Assembly: GCF_003479425.1 (NCBI RefSeq) | Contig: NZ_QUHC01000002.1 | Coordinates: 755,033-819,032, forward strand | Direction of reading: 5' to 3' | Origin: Odoribacter sp. AF15-53 | GTDB lineage: Bacteria > Bacteroidota > Bacteroidia > Bacteroidales > Marinifilaceae | Length of the DNA stretch: 64,000 nt | Part shown: piece by piece, positions 44,566 through 54,700 of the stretch | Numbering within the stretch: the stretch's first letter is position 1 | Layout: each line of letters starts with the position of its first letter | Notes under the pieces: model-generated | What the model saw: the letters and a program-made list of their open reading frames with translations, nothing else | The model's database searches: none | Told to the model about the DNA's origin: nothing | Translations under genes and position numbers: made by a program

Positions 44566-46863
44566 ATGAAAACAATATTCAGATTAGCGAAGACAGAACT
44601 TCGCATATTATTCTGTTCGCCTGTATCCTGGTTGATTCTCGTTATTTTTGCTTTCCAGGCGGGATTGAATTTCAGTGAAAATTTCGGGAATCAATTGAAA
44701 CGCCTAGCCTTAGAATACGGTCTGGGAGAGGTCACGATGCAAACATTCGCCGGGTATACCGGGTTACTGGTTTCGATGGTGAAAAGTCTGTATTTATATA
44801 TCCCGTTGATCACGATGGGACTGATGAGCCGGGAATTAAGCAGCGGTTCGATCAAATTTCTTTACTCGTCTCCTATCACGACAACCCAGATTATCTTGGG
44901 CAAATATTTATCCATGCTGGTTTACGGGGCGATGCTGATGGTGATCCTTCTGATTTACGTATTTTTCGGCTATTTCACGATAGAGAACATGGATCTCCCG
45001 TACGTCCTCACGGGGGTGCTGGGACTTTACCTGCTGACTTGCGCTTACGCGGCGATCGGACTTTTCATGTCAAGTATCACGTCATACCAAGTGGTGGCCG
45101 CAATGGGCACGCTTGCCATCCTTGCCGTTCTTAATTTCATCGGCGACGTGGGACAAAGTATCTCTTTCGTACGGGATATCACGTACTGGTTATCTATTTC
45201 CGGACGGACTTACCCGTTTTTATCGGGGATGATATGCAGCGAGGATGTCTTGTATTTCATCATCGTGATTTCTTTGTTTATCGTGTTGTCGATCATGCGA
45301 CTGCAAGCCGCACGTAAGAGGAGAAGCCAAACGATCACGCTTGCCCGCTATTTTATTGTCATCGGTGGTGCGTTATTTATCGGGTATCTTACCTCACTCC
45401 CGATCAGCAAGTTCTATTATGATGCAACGGCCCTGAAGAAAAACACGCTGACTCCCGGAAGCCAAGAAGTAGTAAAGAAACTGGACGGGGATCTGACGAT
45501 CACGACCTACATGAATATTCTGGATGAAAATTACGGAAGCGCACTTCCCGATCAACTGAAAAATGATTTCGCCCGGTTCGAACAATACGTTCGGTTCAAG
45601 CCAGAGATCAAAATGAAGTACGTTTATTATTACGCACCTTCGGTACAGCCATCATTCCCGGGACGTTTCGAAGATTTATCAGAAAAAGAGCGGGCAGAAA
45701 AAATTTGCAAGATCATGGAATTGGATTTTGACATGTTCCATTCACCCGAGGAGATTGACCAGAAGATTGATTTAAAAGCGGAGGGTTATCGTTTCGTACG
45801 CGTATTAGAACGTGAAAACGGGCAAAAAGCAATCCTGCGCCTCTACAATGACATGATGAAACATCCCTCGGAAACGGAAATTACCACAGCCATGAAACGT
45901 TTTCTCGTTCCGGCACCTAAAATAGCCTTCCTGACCGGACACGGGGAACGAAGCGTGAACAGCTCCGGAGATCGTTATTATTACACTTTTGCCCGGAGTA
46001 TATATTTCCGCCAATCACTGATTAATCAAGGATTTGATGCCATCGAGCTCTCTATTGCGGAGCAGGATATCCCGGAAGACGTGAACATCCTTGTTATCGC
46101 GGACATGAGAACACCGCTTTCCGCCGAGGAGATGCAAAAACTGGAACGTTATATCGAACGCGGTGGTAATCTGTTTATCCTAGGAGAACCGAACCGCCAA
46201 GAGGCCATGAACCCGGTACTGGCAAAATTCGGAGTCGAACTTATGCCGGGCACGCTGGTGCAACGGAATCCCGATTATCTCCCGTCAATCATCACAGCAC
46301 AACTCACAGATCAGGCCGCGGCTCAAAGCCCCAGTTACGCCCAATTAAAAAGCTGGAGAGGCACGATCGTCATGCCGGACGCTTCTCCCCTTCAGTATGT
46401 AACCGGTAAGGAATATGATATCAAACCGATTGCCGTAACCCGCCCACAAGGTAGCTGGAATGAACTTGAAACCACGGATTTTCTTGACGGGGAATTATCG
46501 CTCAACGAAGCGATCGGGGAGAAAGAGCAATCCTATCCCGTCGTGCTTTCTTTGACTCGCGAGAAAGGGGGAAAAGAGCAACGTATCGTGATCACGGGGG
46601 ATGCCGATTGTATCAGTAATGCCGAACTTGCTAACAGTCGTAACGGAATGTTCGCCATAAACTTCAACTTTATCTCGGAGACATTCAAATGGTTGTCTTA
46701 TGGTGAATTTCCCATTGATACCTCCCGTCCTCAAGCCATTGATAACGGCCTGCGCGTGACCCGGAAAATTGAACCTTGGCTCAATTTGTTTGCCTTGGGC
46801 GTCATCCCGTTCCTGCTGGCCTTCGCGGGTTTCATGGTGTGGTACAAGCGTAAAGGGAGATAG
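44566..46863 (+). CDS. Fused GldF/GldG ABC permease, copy 1
   Basis: The 765-residue protein begins with an ABC-2 permease of six segments (residues 1-245: ELRILFCSPVSWLILVIFAF, then SSGSIKFLYSSPITTTQIILGKYLSML). It continues with a GldG-type extracytoplasmic domain (about 270-730: YYDATALKKNTLTPGSQEVVKKLDG, KIAFLTGHGERSV, GNLFILGEPNRQEAM, VVLSLTREKGGKEQRIVITGDADCISN) and a last membrane helix near the C-terminus. In Flavobacterium GldF and GldG are separate proteins; here they are one chain. The exported substrate is unknown. Confidence 0.9.
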   Translation: MKTIFRLAKTELRILFCSPVSWLILVIFAFQAGLNFSENFGNQLKRLALEYGLGEVTMQTFAGYTGLLVSMVKSLYLYIPLITMGLMSRELSSGSIKFLYSSPITTTQIILGKYLSMLVYGAMLMVILLIYVFFGYFTIENMDLPYVLTGVLGLYLLTCAYAAIGLFMSSITSYQVVAAMGTLAILAVLNFIGDVGQSISFVRDITYWLSISGRTYPFLSGMICSEDVLYFIIVISLFIVLSIMRLQAARKRRSQTITLARYFIVIGGALFIGYLTSLPISKFYYDATALKKNTLTPGSQEVVKKLDGDLTITTYMNILDENYGSALPDQLKNDFARFEQYVRFKPEIKMKYVYYYAPSVQPSFPGRFEDLSEKERAEKICKIMELDFDMFHSPEEIDQKIDLKAEGYRFVRVLERENGQKAILRLYNDMMKHPSETEITTAMKRFLVPAPKIAFLTGHGERSVNSSGDRYYYTFARSIYFRQSLINQGFDAIELSIAEQDIPEDVNILVIADMRTPLSAEEMQKLERYIERGGNLFILGEPNRQEAMNPVLAKFGVELMPGTLVQRNPDYLPSIITAQLTDQAAAQSPSYAQLKSWRGTIVMPDASPLQYVTGKEYDIKPIAVTRPQGSWNELETTDFLDGELSLNEAIGEKEQSYPVVLSLTREKGGKEQRIVITGDADCISNAELANSRNGMFAINFNFISETFKWLSYGEFPIDTSRPQAIDNGLRVTRKIEPWLNLFALGVIPFLLAFAGFMVWYKRKGR

Positions 46864-46871
46864 GGGCATGC

Positions 46872-46908
46872 ACGATTTTAGATTTATGATTTTAGATTTA
46901 TGATTCAA
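46872..46908 (+). repeat. GATTTTAGATTTATG word repeat between the ABC copies
   Basis: GATTTTAGATTTAT occurs twice, followed by GATTC. The same words lie downstream of the topB start at 20590. It fills the 100-base gap between the two ABC copies. Confidence 0.65.
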
Positions 46909-46964
46909 GGTACATCCCGGAAAGATCAGAATCTTTAAGGTTTTAACATTAAATGAATGAATAT

Positions 46965-47897
46965 ATGGAAGATTCAATTGTAAAGGTCGAGCATCTGTCT
47001 CACCGATATCACATACAATGGGCTATACAAGACATTAATTTCGAGATCAAGGAAAAAGGTGTTTTGGGTCTACTCGGTTCCAACGGAGCCGGCAAATCCA
47101 CCACAATGAATATTATATGCGGCGTGCTAAACCAGACCGAGGGGGAGGTTTACCTGAACGGCTATAATCTCCGAACAAATCCGGTCGAAGCCAAACGACA
47201 TATTGGTTTCCTCCCCCAAAAACCTCCTCTCTACCCGGATATCACGGTGGAGGAATATCTAACTTACGCCGCAAACCTGCGTCTCATGAACACGTCCGAG
47301 ATTCCGGCCGCGGTCGAAAAGGCCATGAAACGTTGTGACATTACTCATTTCCGGGAACGTATTATCAATAATCTTTCCGGGGGATACCAGCAGCGCGTGG
47401 GAATAGCCCAAGCCATCGTTCACAATCCTCGTTTCGTGGTACTTGACGAGCCAACAAACGGGCTTGATCCCAACCAAATCGTGGAAATCCGTCACTTGAT
47501 TAAAGAGATTGCCACGGATCACGCCGTGTTACTTTCCACGCATATTTTGTCGGAAGTACAGGCCACTTGCAATAATATCAAGATGATCGAACAAGGTAAA
47601 TTGGTATTTTCCGGCTCAATGGATGAATTCAACAATTACGTGGCTCCTTCCACCCTCCTGATTACCCTGGATGCCGCTCCACCCGAATCAACTCTAGAAG
47701 CGATTGAAGGAGTTGCCCGAGTCGAAAAGGTAGATCCCCGCAACTATCGCCTGCAATTCGATGCCTCTAAAGATATCAGCGAACAGGTCGTGCAGCTAAG
47801 TGTTGCTAATGGTTGGCAACTTTCAGAGATTCAACTGGAACGTCAATCTCTTGATGCCATTTTTGCTCAATTATCAGGAAAAAAAGTACAACAGTAA
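46965..47897 (+). CDS. GldA-type ABC transporter ATPase, copy 2
   Basis: The 310-residue ATPase starts at ATG 46965 (MEDSIVKVEHL), the position equivalent to copy 1; the frame opens at 46953. Walker A GSNGAGKST, signature LSGGYQQR and Walker B VVLDEPTNGLDP are intact. It is strikingly alike to copy 1 over the whole length (for example the shared HIGFLPQKPPLYPD and EPTNGLDPNQIVE), with most differences in the C-terminal 80 residues. A tandem duplication is evident. Its permease gene follows directly. Confidence 0.92.
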   Translation: MEDSIVKVEHLSHRYHIQWAIQDINFEIKEKGVLGLLGSNGAGKSTTMNIICGVLNQTEGEVYLNGYNLRTNPVEAKRHIGFLPQKPPLYPDITVEEYLTYAANLRLMNTSEIPAAVEKAMKRCDITHFRERIINNLSGGYQQRVGIAQAIVHNPRFVVLDEPTNGLDPNQIVEIRHLIKEIATDHAVLLSTHILSEVQATCNNIKMIEQGKLVFSGSMDEFNNYVAPSTLLITLDAAPPESTLEAIEGVARVEKVDPRNYRLQFDASKDISEQVVQLSVANGWQLSEIQLERQSLDAIFAQLSGKKVQQ

Positions 47898-47912
47898 ATG
47901 CTATTTCAATTT

Positions 47913-50213
47913 ATGAAAACAATATTAAAGATAACCAAAAACGAATTGAGCACGTTATTCTACTCACCGATAGCGTGGTTGATTCTTATTATCTTCACGT
48001 TTCAATCCGGTATGGCCTACGCTAACGCCTGGGACAGTATCCTACGCTCGGTAGCACTCGGGTATAATCCCAGTTCCCTCACCGGACGTCTACTTTTAGG
48101 CTGGGAAGGAGCTATATCCAGCATGCAGGAACACCTATTCCTGTACATTCCCCTACTCACGATGGGACTCATGAGCCAGGAATATAACCGGGGATCTATC
48201 AAATTACTTTATTCTTCACCCGTTACCAATCGACAGATTATTTTCGGGAAATATCTCTCCATGGTCATTTACGCCGCGATACTGGTTGCTATTTTGTTTA
48301 TCTATTACGTATTCACGGCTTTCACGATCCAGAATATAGACACGCCATTCGCCCTGACCGCACTATTGGGAGTATTCCTCATGATCTGCGCATACGCCGC
48401 GATCGGTTTGTTCATGTCGTCGTTAACTTCCTATCAGGTGGTTGCCGCTGTCGGAACCCTCGCGGTGCTTGCCGTTCTGAATTATATCGGTCATGTCGGA
48501 CAAGAAATTTCGTTTGTCCGGGACATCACGTATTGGCTTTCAATTTCAGGACGAGCAGACACTTTCTTTAAAGGCTTGATTTGCAGCGAGGATTTCCTTT
48601 ATTTCTTGCTGGTTATCGTCCTTTTCGTGACGCTTTCTATTTTACGCCTACAAGCAGAACGCACGAAACGTTCCGCCTTGCAGAGCATGCTTCGTTACGG
48701 GGGTGTTATCGTGGTGACCCTTTTGATCGGTTATTTCAGTGCCCGCCCCGCGCTTCGCTGTTATTACGACGCAACGGAAATGAAAGAAAACACGTTGACG
48801 CAAAACAGTATTGATATCATGAAAAAGCTGGATGGCCCTTTAACGATCACTACCTACGCGAATATGTTCGATGAAAACTATTTCCGGGCTCTTCCCCGCT
48901 ATTATAACGAGGATTTCAATCGCTTTGAGAAATACATCCGTTTCAAACCGGAGATCAAAATGAAATACGTGTATTACTATGACAAAACGAACAATCCAAC
49001 CCTAGAACAGCGTTATCCCGGACTTACCGACGAGCAACGGCTGAAAAAAATATGTGACGCACTGGACTGGGATGTAAAAAGAGTATTGACTCCCGAACAG
49101 ATCCGGGCAAAAGAAGACCTTTCCGGAGAATATAATAAATATGTCCGCGTGATTGAAAGAGGTAACGGGCAAAAGTCTTATCTACGTCTTTACGAGGACA
49201 ATTACCGTCATCCGACAGAAACGGAGATTAGTGCCGCCCTGAAACGCATGGTCATAAAATCACCCGTCGTAGCCTTTCTTACCGGTCACGGGGAACGTAG
49301 CATAGACGGAATCGGAGAACGAGATTATTACGCGTTTTCCCAGTATAAAGATTTCAGAAGTTCACTCGTGAATCAAGGTTTCGAGAGCATATCCCTTTCC
49401 CTTGACAGCGTGAACAAGGTGCCTGAAAATATTGACATCCTCGTGATCTCGGATGTTCGCACGGCCTTATCCCCGAAAGAACAAGAGATCATCGAAAACT
49501 ACATTGCCGAGGGACGTAACCTTCTTATCGCCGGGGAACCGCGTCGCCAAGAACAAATGAATCCCCTACTGGCTCCTCTCGGATTGTCGTTCATGCCCGG
49601 AATTCTCGTACAGGAGAGTAAAGACTTCTCGGCAGACTTAATCCTAGCGAATCCCACGATGGTTTCTCTTGACGTGATAAATAGGTTTGACAAATTGTTA
49701 GCTTTTGGTAATCAAATCACCATGCCTTCCGCCGTGGGTATAAAGCAGACAGAAGAGAAAGGATTCAAGGTTGTTCCCATATTGACAACGGATTCAACCG
49801 GTTCATGGAATGAACTGGAAACAACAAATTTTATTGAGGACACGGCTCGAATCAATCCTAGTATCGGGGAGGTAGAGCAAGCCAACACGACCATGATGTA
49901 CCTGAACCGAAAGGTGAACAACCGGGAACAACGTATTATTGTTCTCGGAGATGCAGACTGTATCGGTAACGGGGAACTTACTCGTCAACGAAATGGTATT
50001 TCTTCTGCCAATTTCAGCGTGATCACGGAGTCTTTCCGCCTTCTTTCATTCGGGGAATTCCCGGTTGACACTAGTCGCAAAGGTTCATCGGACAATAAAA
50101 TTAACATCAACGAAGGATGGGGGCTATGGATCAAGATTCTTTTCATGGGTCTTTTACCCGGAATATTGACCTTCCTCAGTCTTGCATTATGGTGGAAACG
50201 TCGCAAAAAATAA
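47913..50213 (+). CDS. Fused GldF/GldG ABC permease, copy 2
   Basis: The 766-residue protein starts at ATG 47913 (MKTILKITKNELSTLFYSP), matching copy 1; an ATG at 47898 just behind the GldA stop is the alternative. The order is the same: ABC-2 permease, GldG-type domain (TGHGERSIDG, NLLIAGEPRRQEQMNPL, GDADCIGNGEL), last membrane helix (LFMGLLPGILTFLSLALWW). The ectodomain differs much more from copy 1 than the membrane part does, suggesting different cargo. A MITE-like repeat follows. Confidence 0.9.
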   Translation: MKTILKITKNELSTLFYSPIAWLILIIFTFQSGMAYANAWDSILRSVALGYNPSSLTGRLLLGWEGAISSMQEHLFLYIPLLTMGLMSQEYNRGSIKLLYSSPVTNRQIIFGKYLSMVIYAAILVAILFIYYVFTAFTIQNIDTPFALTALLGVFLMICAYAAIGLFMSSLTSYQVVAAVGTLAVLAVLNYIGHVGQEISFVRDITYWLSISGRADTFFKGLICSEDFLYFLLVIVLFVTLSILRLQAERTKRSALQSMLRYGGVIVVTLLIGYFSARPALRCYYDATEMKENTLTQNSIDIMKKLDGPLTITTYANMFDENYFRALPRYYNEDFNRFEKYIRFKPEIKMKYVYYYDKTNNPTLEQRYPGLTDEQRLKKICDALDWDVKRVLTPEQIRAKEDLSGEYNKYVRVIERGNGQKSYLRLYEDNYRHPTETEISAALKRMVIKSPVVAFLTGHGERSIDGIGERDYYAFSQYKDFRSSLVNQGFESISLSLDSVNKVPENIDILVISDVRTALSPKEQEIIENYIAEGRNLLIAGEPRRQEQMNPLLAPLGLSFMPGILVQESKDFSADLILANPTMVSLDVINRFDKLLAFGNQITMPSAVGIKQTEEKGFKVVPILTTDSTGSWNELETTNFIEDTARINPSIGEVEQANTTMMYLNRKVNNREQRIIVLGDADCIGNGELTRQRNGISSANFSVITESFRLLSFGEFPVDTSRKGSSDNKININEGWGLWIKILFMGLLPGILTFLSLALWWKRRKK

Positions 50214-50220
50214 TATAAAT

Positions 50221-50372
50221 GAGACGGTCTGAAAAGTCTTTTTCCAACAAAATCACTACCCCTTTCAGCTCCCCCCTTACACGGGGGGGAGTTGATTTCC
50301 AAGCGGTTTCCCCTCCCGTGCAAGGAGGGGCTAGGGGGGAATTCTATGTAAATTGACTTTTTAGACAACCTC
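50221..50372. mobile_element. MITE-like or REP-like palindromic element
   Basis: The ends GAGACGGTCTGAAAAGTC (50221-50238) and, inverted, GAGGTTGTCTAAAAAGTC (50372 to 50355) agree at 14 of 18 positions. Inside are two hairpins: CTCCCCCC/GGGGGGAG (50269-50291) and CCCCTCC/GGAGGGG (50310-50330). There is no open frame of interest and no clear target duplication (AAAT at the left flank, CAAAT at the right). Such GGAGGGG elements recur in Bacteroidales genomes, to my recollection. Confidence 0.6.
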
Positions 50373-50439
50373 CAAATAGCATCTATATAGCAATGTTTTA
50401 CAATAAAATAAAATTTTCTTGCAAAAAAATGATTTTTCA

Positions 50440-50468
50440 TTCATCCTTTTGACATGAACGTGTGTTCT
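50440..50468 (+). promoter_or_regulatory. Putative ECF sigma target before fecR
   Basis: TTCATCCTTTT (50440-50450), 10 bp, then TGTGTTCT (50461-50468). Identical upstream half and spacing to the element at 43551; the FecR start codon is 34 bases downstream. Confidence 0.55.
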
Positions 50469-50501
50469 ACAAACAGATAATGGTACCAAACTTAGAATAT
50501 A

Positions 50502-51686
50502 ATGTCAGAATTTGAAAAAGAATATCGGATCGCCCAGCTTCTAGCCAAGAAAATGGCTGGAGAACTTTCTCCCGAAGAGGAACTGGAGTTGCATGAATGG
50601 GAAAATACTTCCCTTTCGGCAACAGAACTGGATAAACGAATACTGGATCCTGCAAACAAACGTCAAAGAGATGAATTCGTAAATAGTTTAGACACGAAGT
50701 CATCATGGCAAAAGGTTGAAAAAGGTATTACCCGAAAGAAACATACCTCCCGAAACCTTGTTTGGTGGTCAAGTGTTGCCGCTGCAATTATCATCGCTCT
50801 AGTGATGATCTTGCCCGAATCACGAGTTTCGGTTGACCCGACTTTACCGCTTGCAGAAATTCAGACCGGAAGTTCAAAAGCGATATTAATTACCCCGGAG
50901 GGTAAGCAATTCAATTTGTCACAGCAGGATTCTTCTCAGACACTTGAACTCGGTTACGGGTTGGTAGCAATCAACAATGGGAATGTTGTTGAATATGTTG
51001 AGCGTTCGGATTCCTCGATCTATCAAAAAATGCGAAATAATACCATTCGAGTTCCCAGAGGAGGTGAATATGAACTTATTTTACCCGACGGAACACACGT
51101 TTGGATAAATTCTGACTCAGAACTCTCTTTCCCGGCACGGTTTGATTCCACGAAACGGGAGGTTTCACTTTCCGGAGAAGCTTACTTTTCTGTCAGGAAA
51201 GACAAGAAAAGACCCTTTACAGTGAAAGTAGGACAAAATGTTGAAGTAAAAGTTTTAGGGACTCAGTTCAATCTACAAGCTTACCCGGATGCCCAAACGA
51301 TTGAAACAACACTATGCGAAGGCTCCGTTAATGTATCAGATGGAAAACAGAAAGTTACCTTGACCCCTTCACAACAGGCGGTTTATTCTAAAGTGACCAT
51401 GAATATCACGACTCGCAAGGTGGATGTCCGTTTATACTCTGCCTGGAAAGAAGGTTTGTTCGTCTTCGAGAATAAACCCCTTGAAGAGATCATGACGACA
51501 CTATCCCGGTGGTACAACATTAATGTTTTCTATGCGAATCAAGCTTTGAAGACCTATCATTTCACGGGAGACTTGGAACGATATGGCGATTTTAGAAAAA
51601 CGTTAAGTATGATCGAGAAAGCAACCTCGATACGATTTAAAATTAATGGTAATAACATCACAGTTGAAGAAATACTAACTAAATAA
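50502..51686 (+). CDS. FecR family anti-sigma factor
   Basis: The 394-residue protein has a cytoplasmic N-terminal region (1-85) that should bind the sigma factor, one membrane segment (about 86-104, LVWWSSVAAAIIIALVMIL), a FecR domain (IRVPRGGEYELILPDGTHVWINSDSELSFPARF, ending near TPSQQAVY) and a C-terminal DUF4974 domain (FVFENKPLEEIMTTLSRWYNINV). It senses the state of the TonB-dependent transporter through the STN domain of SusC and releases the sigma factor. It stands 94 bases before susC. The matching sigma gene is not adjacent, but 7 kb upstream. Confidence 0.94.
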   Translation: MSEFEKEYRIAQLLAKKMAGELSPEEELELHEWENTSLSATELDKRILDPANKRQRDEFVNSLDTKSSWQKVEKGITRKKHTSRNLVWWSSVAAAIIIALVMILPESRVSVDPTLPLAEIQTGSSKAILITPEGKQFNLSQQDSSQTLELGYGLVAINNGNVVEYVERSDSSIYQKMRNNTIRVPRGGEYELILPDGTHVWINSDSELSFPARFDSTKREVSLSGEAYFSVRKDKKRPFTVKVGQNVEVKVLGTQFNLQAYPDAQTIETTLCEGSVNVSDGKQKVTLTPSQQAVYSKVTMNITTRKVDVRLYSAWKEGLFVFENKPLEEIMTTLSRWYNINVFYANQALKTYHFTGDLERYGDFRKTLSMIEKATSIRFKINGNNITVEEILTK

Positions 51687-51690
51687 AAAA

Positions 51691-51711
51691 GGGGATATTT
51701 GCCCTATCCCC
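51691..51711 (+). repeat. Short hairpin between fecR and susC
   Basis: GGGGAT (51691-51696) pairs with ATCCCC (51706-51711). No T-run follows; it may lower but not block read-through into susC. Confidence 0.5.
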
Positions 51712-51779
51712 ATTAATAATCAATTCATAAACACGCAATTTAGAAATCGATTAATTTAAACTATTAAGTACTCAAAGTT

Positions 51780-54700
51780 ATGGAAAAAAAACGAAAGTAC
51801 ACCTTTGATTTTCATCAAAGGTGGGAGAAAATTCTTCTAATTTTACGAGCAACCCTCTTGGTTGTGGTCATTTCCACTCTCAACATTGAGGCAAATGCTT
51901 CCGCACAAGTCATCAAGGTCACTCTCAAAATGGAGAATGCAACCATTGATGAAATGATAAAAACGATCCGTACAGAAACGAACTATAGATTTCTTTACCG
52001 GGTTGAGGAAGTAAACAAATACGGGAAACGGGATATAGATCTTAAAAACGCATCCATCGAGGAATTTCTAAAAACCGCACTCGCCGGGACAAAGTTATCT
52101 TACGAAATCGAGAGTGATGTTATTATTATAAAACCGACTAATGACGATCCTCAAAAGACAGAGAAATCCCGAATTATCAAGGGGAAGGTTACTGATGACA
52201 AAGGTTTCACCCTACCGGGAGCAACGATCATGCTTAAAGATACGAAATTAGGGGTAGTCACTGACCATGATGGAAACTTCAAAATTGAAATTCCGAAGAT
52301 GGATACCATCATTTTGATCGTTTCTTTTGTCGGTTACGAGACTCAGAATATACACGTGAGCAATGATGAAAGTAAAGACGAAAAAGGACTTGTTATCAAA
52401 TTAAAAGAAGACGTCACCCAAATGGATGAAGTCGTTGTGACCGGTTACGTCAACATCAGTAAAGAGAGTTTCACGGGAAGTTCTGTCAGCGTGAAAAGAG
52501 ACGAATTATTGAAAGTATCCAAGACCAACGTGATTAAAGCTTTGCAAGTTTTTGATCCGGCTTTTCGTATGGTAGAGAACAATCAATGGGGATCCGACCC
52601 GAATGCTCTTCCGGAAATGTACATCCGGGGACGCTCTGGTATCGGGGTGAAGGAATTGGACACGGATAAACTATCTAAATCCAACCTGAAAGACAACCCC
52701 AATTTACCGTTGTTTATCATGGACGGTTTCCAAGTGAGCATACAAAAAGTGTATGATATGGATCCCAACCGGATCGAATCAATGACGATCCTGAAAGATG
52801 CGGCAGCCACGGCAATGTATGGTTCCCGTGCTGCAAACGGAGTTGTCGTTATCACGACGGTTCCCCCGACTCCGGGAAAGGTACACGCAACCTACACGAT
52901 GACCGGGACTTTAAATATGCCTGATCTTAGTGATTATAACTTAATGAATGCCAAGGAAAAACTGGAGACGGAAGTTTTGGCAGGTGCATTTATTGACAAC
53001 AGACCTTCTTATCAAATAGCTTATAATCAAGAATATAATAACAAGTTAGCTAATATAAAAGAAGGAGTGGATACCTACTGGTTATCAAAACCTTTACGCA
53101 CAATATTCAACCATAAACATAGTTTATTTTTAGAGGGAGGACATGAAGATCTACGTTTCGGCCTGAATATGTTCTACAACAATGGTGATGGAGTGATGAA
53201 AGAATCGTTCCGCGACAATATCGGGGCAGATCTTTCCGTGGATTACCGACTAAACAAAATACAAATCAAGAACAAATTAACTTATCAACAAACCAAACAA
53301 AAGGAATCTCCTTATGGTAGTTTTTCTGCATATACAAAAAAATTACCATACGACAAGGCTACCGATGAATACGGTAACTACGTGAAACAAACCACGAGAT
53401 GGAGACATTCAAATTGGTTCAGTGATAGCGATTTAGCCAACCCCTTATGGGAAGCCCAATTGGGTAGTTATGACAAGACTGATTCTGATGAATTGAGTAA
53501 TGAAACTGGCATTAACTGGTATATTACACAACATCTTTTGGCCAAGGCGACTTTCAAGATGACAAAAACAACCAGTCACCGGAAGAATTTTATTGATCCA
53601 CAATCAACTAAGAACCAAAATCCTCTTTCCACGACAAATCTTACTTCGGGAGAATTGAGAACAACAGACGAGGAAGGTACCTCATGGGATCTTACGGCCA
53701 ACATTTCATACAACCGTAACATCGAGAAGAACAATATCAACTTTAACATGGGTATTAATTCTCAAAATTCAAATAGTTCAACCACTAGCGCCGAGTACAG
53801 GGGTTTCCCATCCGGACAATTAAGTTCTCCGAATTATGCTGAAGACATATATTCCAAACCACTAGTCGATCAAAGTAAAACTCGTTTGGTCGGTTTCGTG
53901 GGAGTATTGAACTATTCATACGATAATATCTATCTATTGGATGCTTCTCTACGCTTGGACGGTTCTTCACAATTCGGAAGCGAGAAGAAGTGGGCCACAT
54001 TCTGGTCTACAGGAGCCGGGGTCAATTTACACAACTATAATTTCATGAAAAATATCGGTTGGGTAAACCTATTAAAAGTACGAGCTAGTTATGGTTTAAC
54101 CGGGAAAGTGAACTTTCCTTCATACACGGCTCAAACTATGTACGAAATTCAAAATGACGAATGGTATAAAACCGGATATGGCGCTTCTCTTATCGCTTAT
54201 GGTAATGAAAATCTAGGCTGGGAAAAGAAATACACCACGAACTTAGGATTAGATTTCGATTTATTTAATGGAGCCATCCAATTCAGCGGGGATTTCTATT
54301 TTGATAAAACAGTAGATCTTGTAAACGATGTTACCATCCCTAGTTCTACAGGTTTTACCACATACAAGGATAACTTGGGTGAAGTGGAAGGAAAAGGTTT
54401 TGAAATCAATTTAAAAAGCACCATTATAAACAGACAGGACTGGTCGTTAAATGCTTTCTTCAACATATCCCACGATAAGCGCAAATTCACGAAGATCGCA
54501 GAAAGCCTAAAAGCTTATAATGACAAGGTTATCGATCATTTTAATGATAAAGATGCAGAAGATCAATCTACACCTTTCAAGCAATACGTCGAGGGAGGTT
54601 CTTTGACCCCCATATACGGTATGAGATCTCTCGGTATTGATCCAACCAACGGGCAAGAATTGTTCGTAAAGAAGAACGGGGAACTCACATATGAATGGAA

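Noticed and set aside
50221..50372. Insertion sequence
   Set aside because: No transposase frame and only 152 bp; at most a non-autonomous element.
49985..50440. A 151-codon minus-strand frame with SPPCKGGAERGSDFVGKR
   Set aside because: This peptide is the translation of the palindromic repeat element at 50221-50372 and of antisense GldFG sequence.
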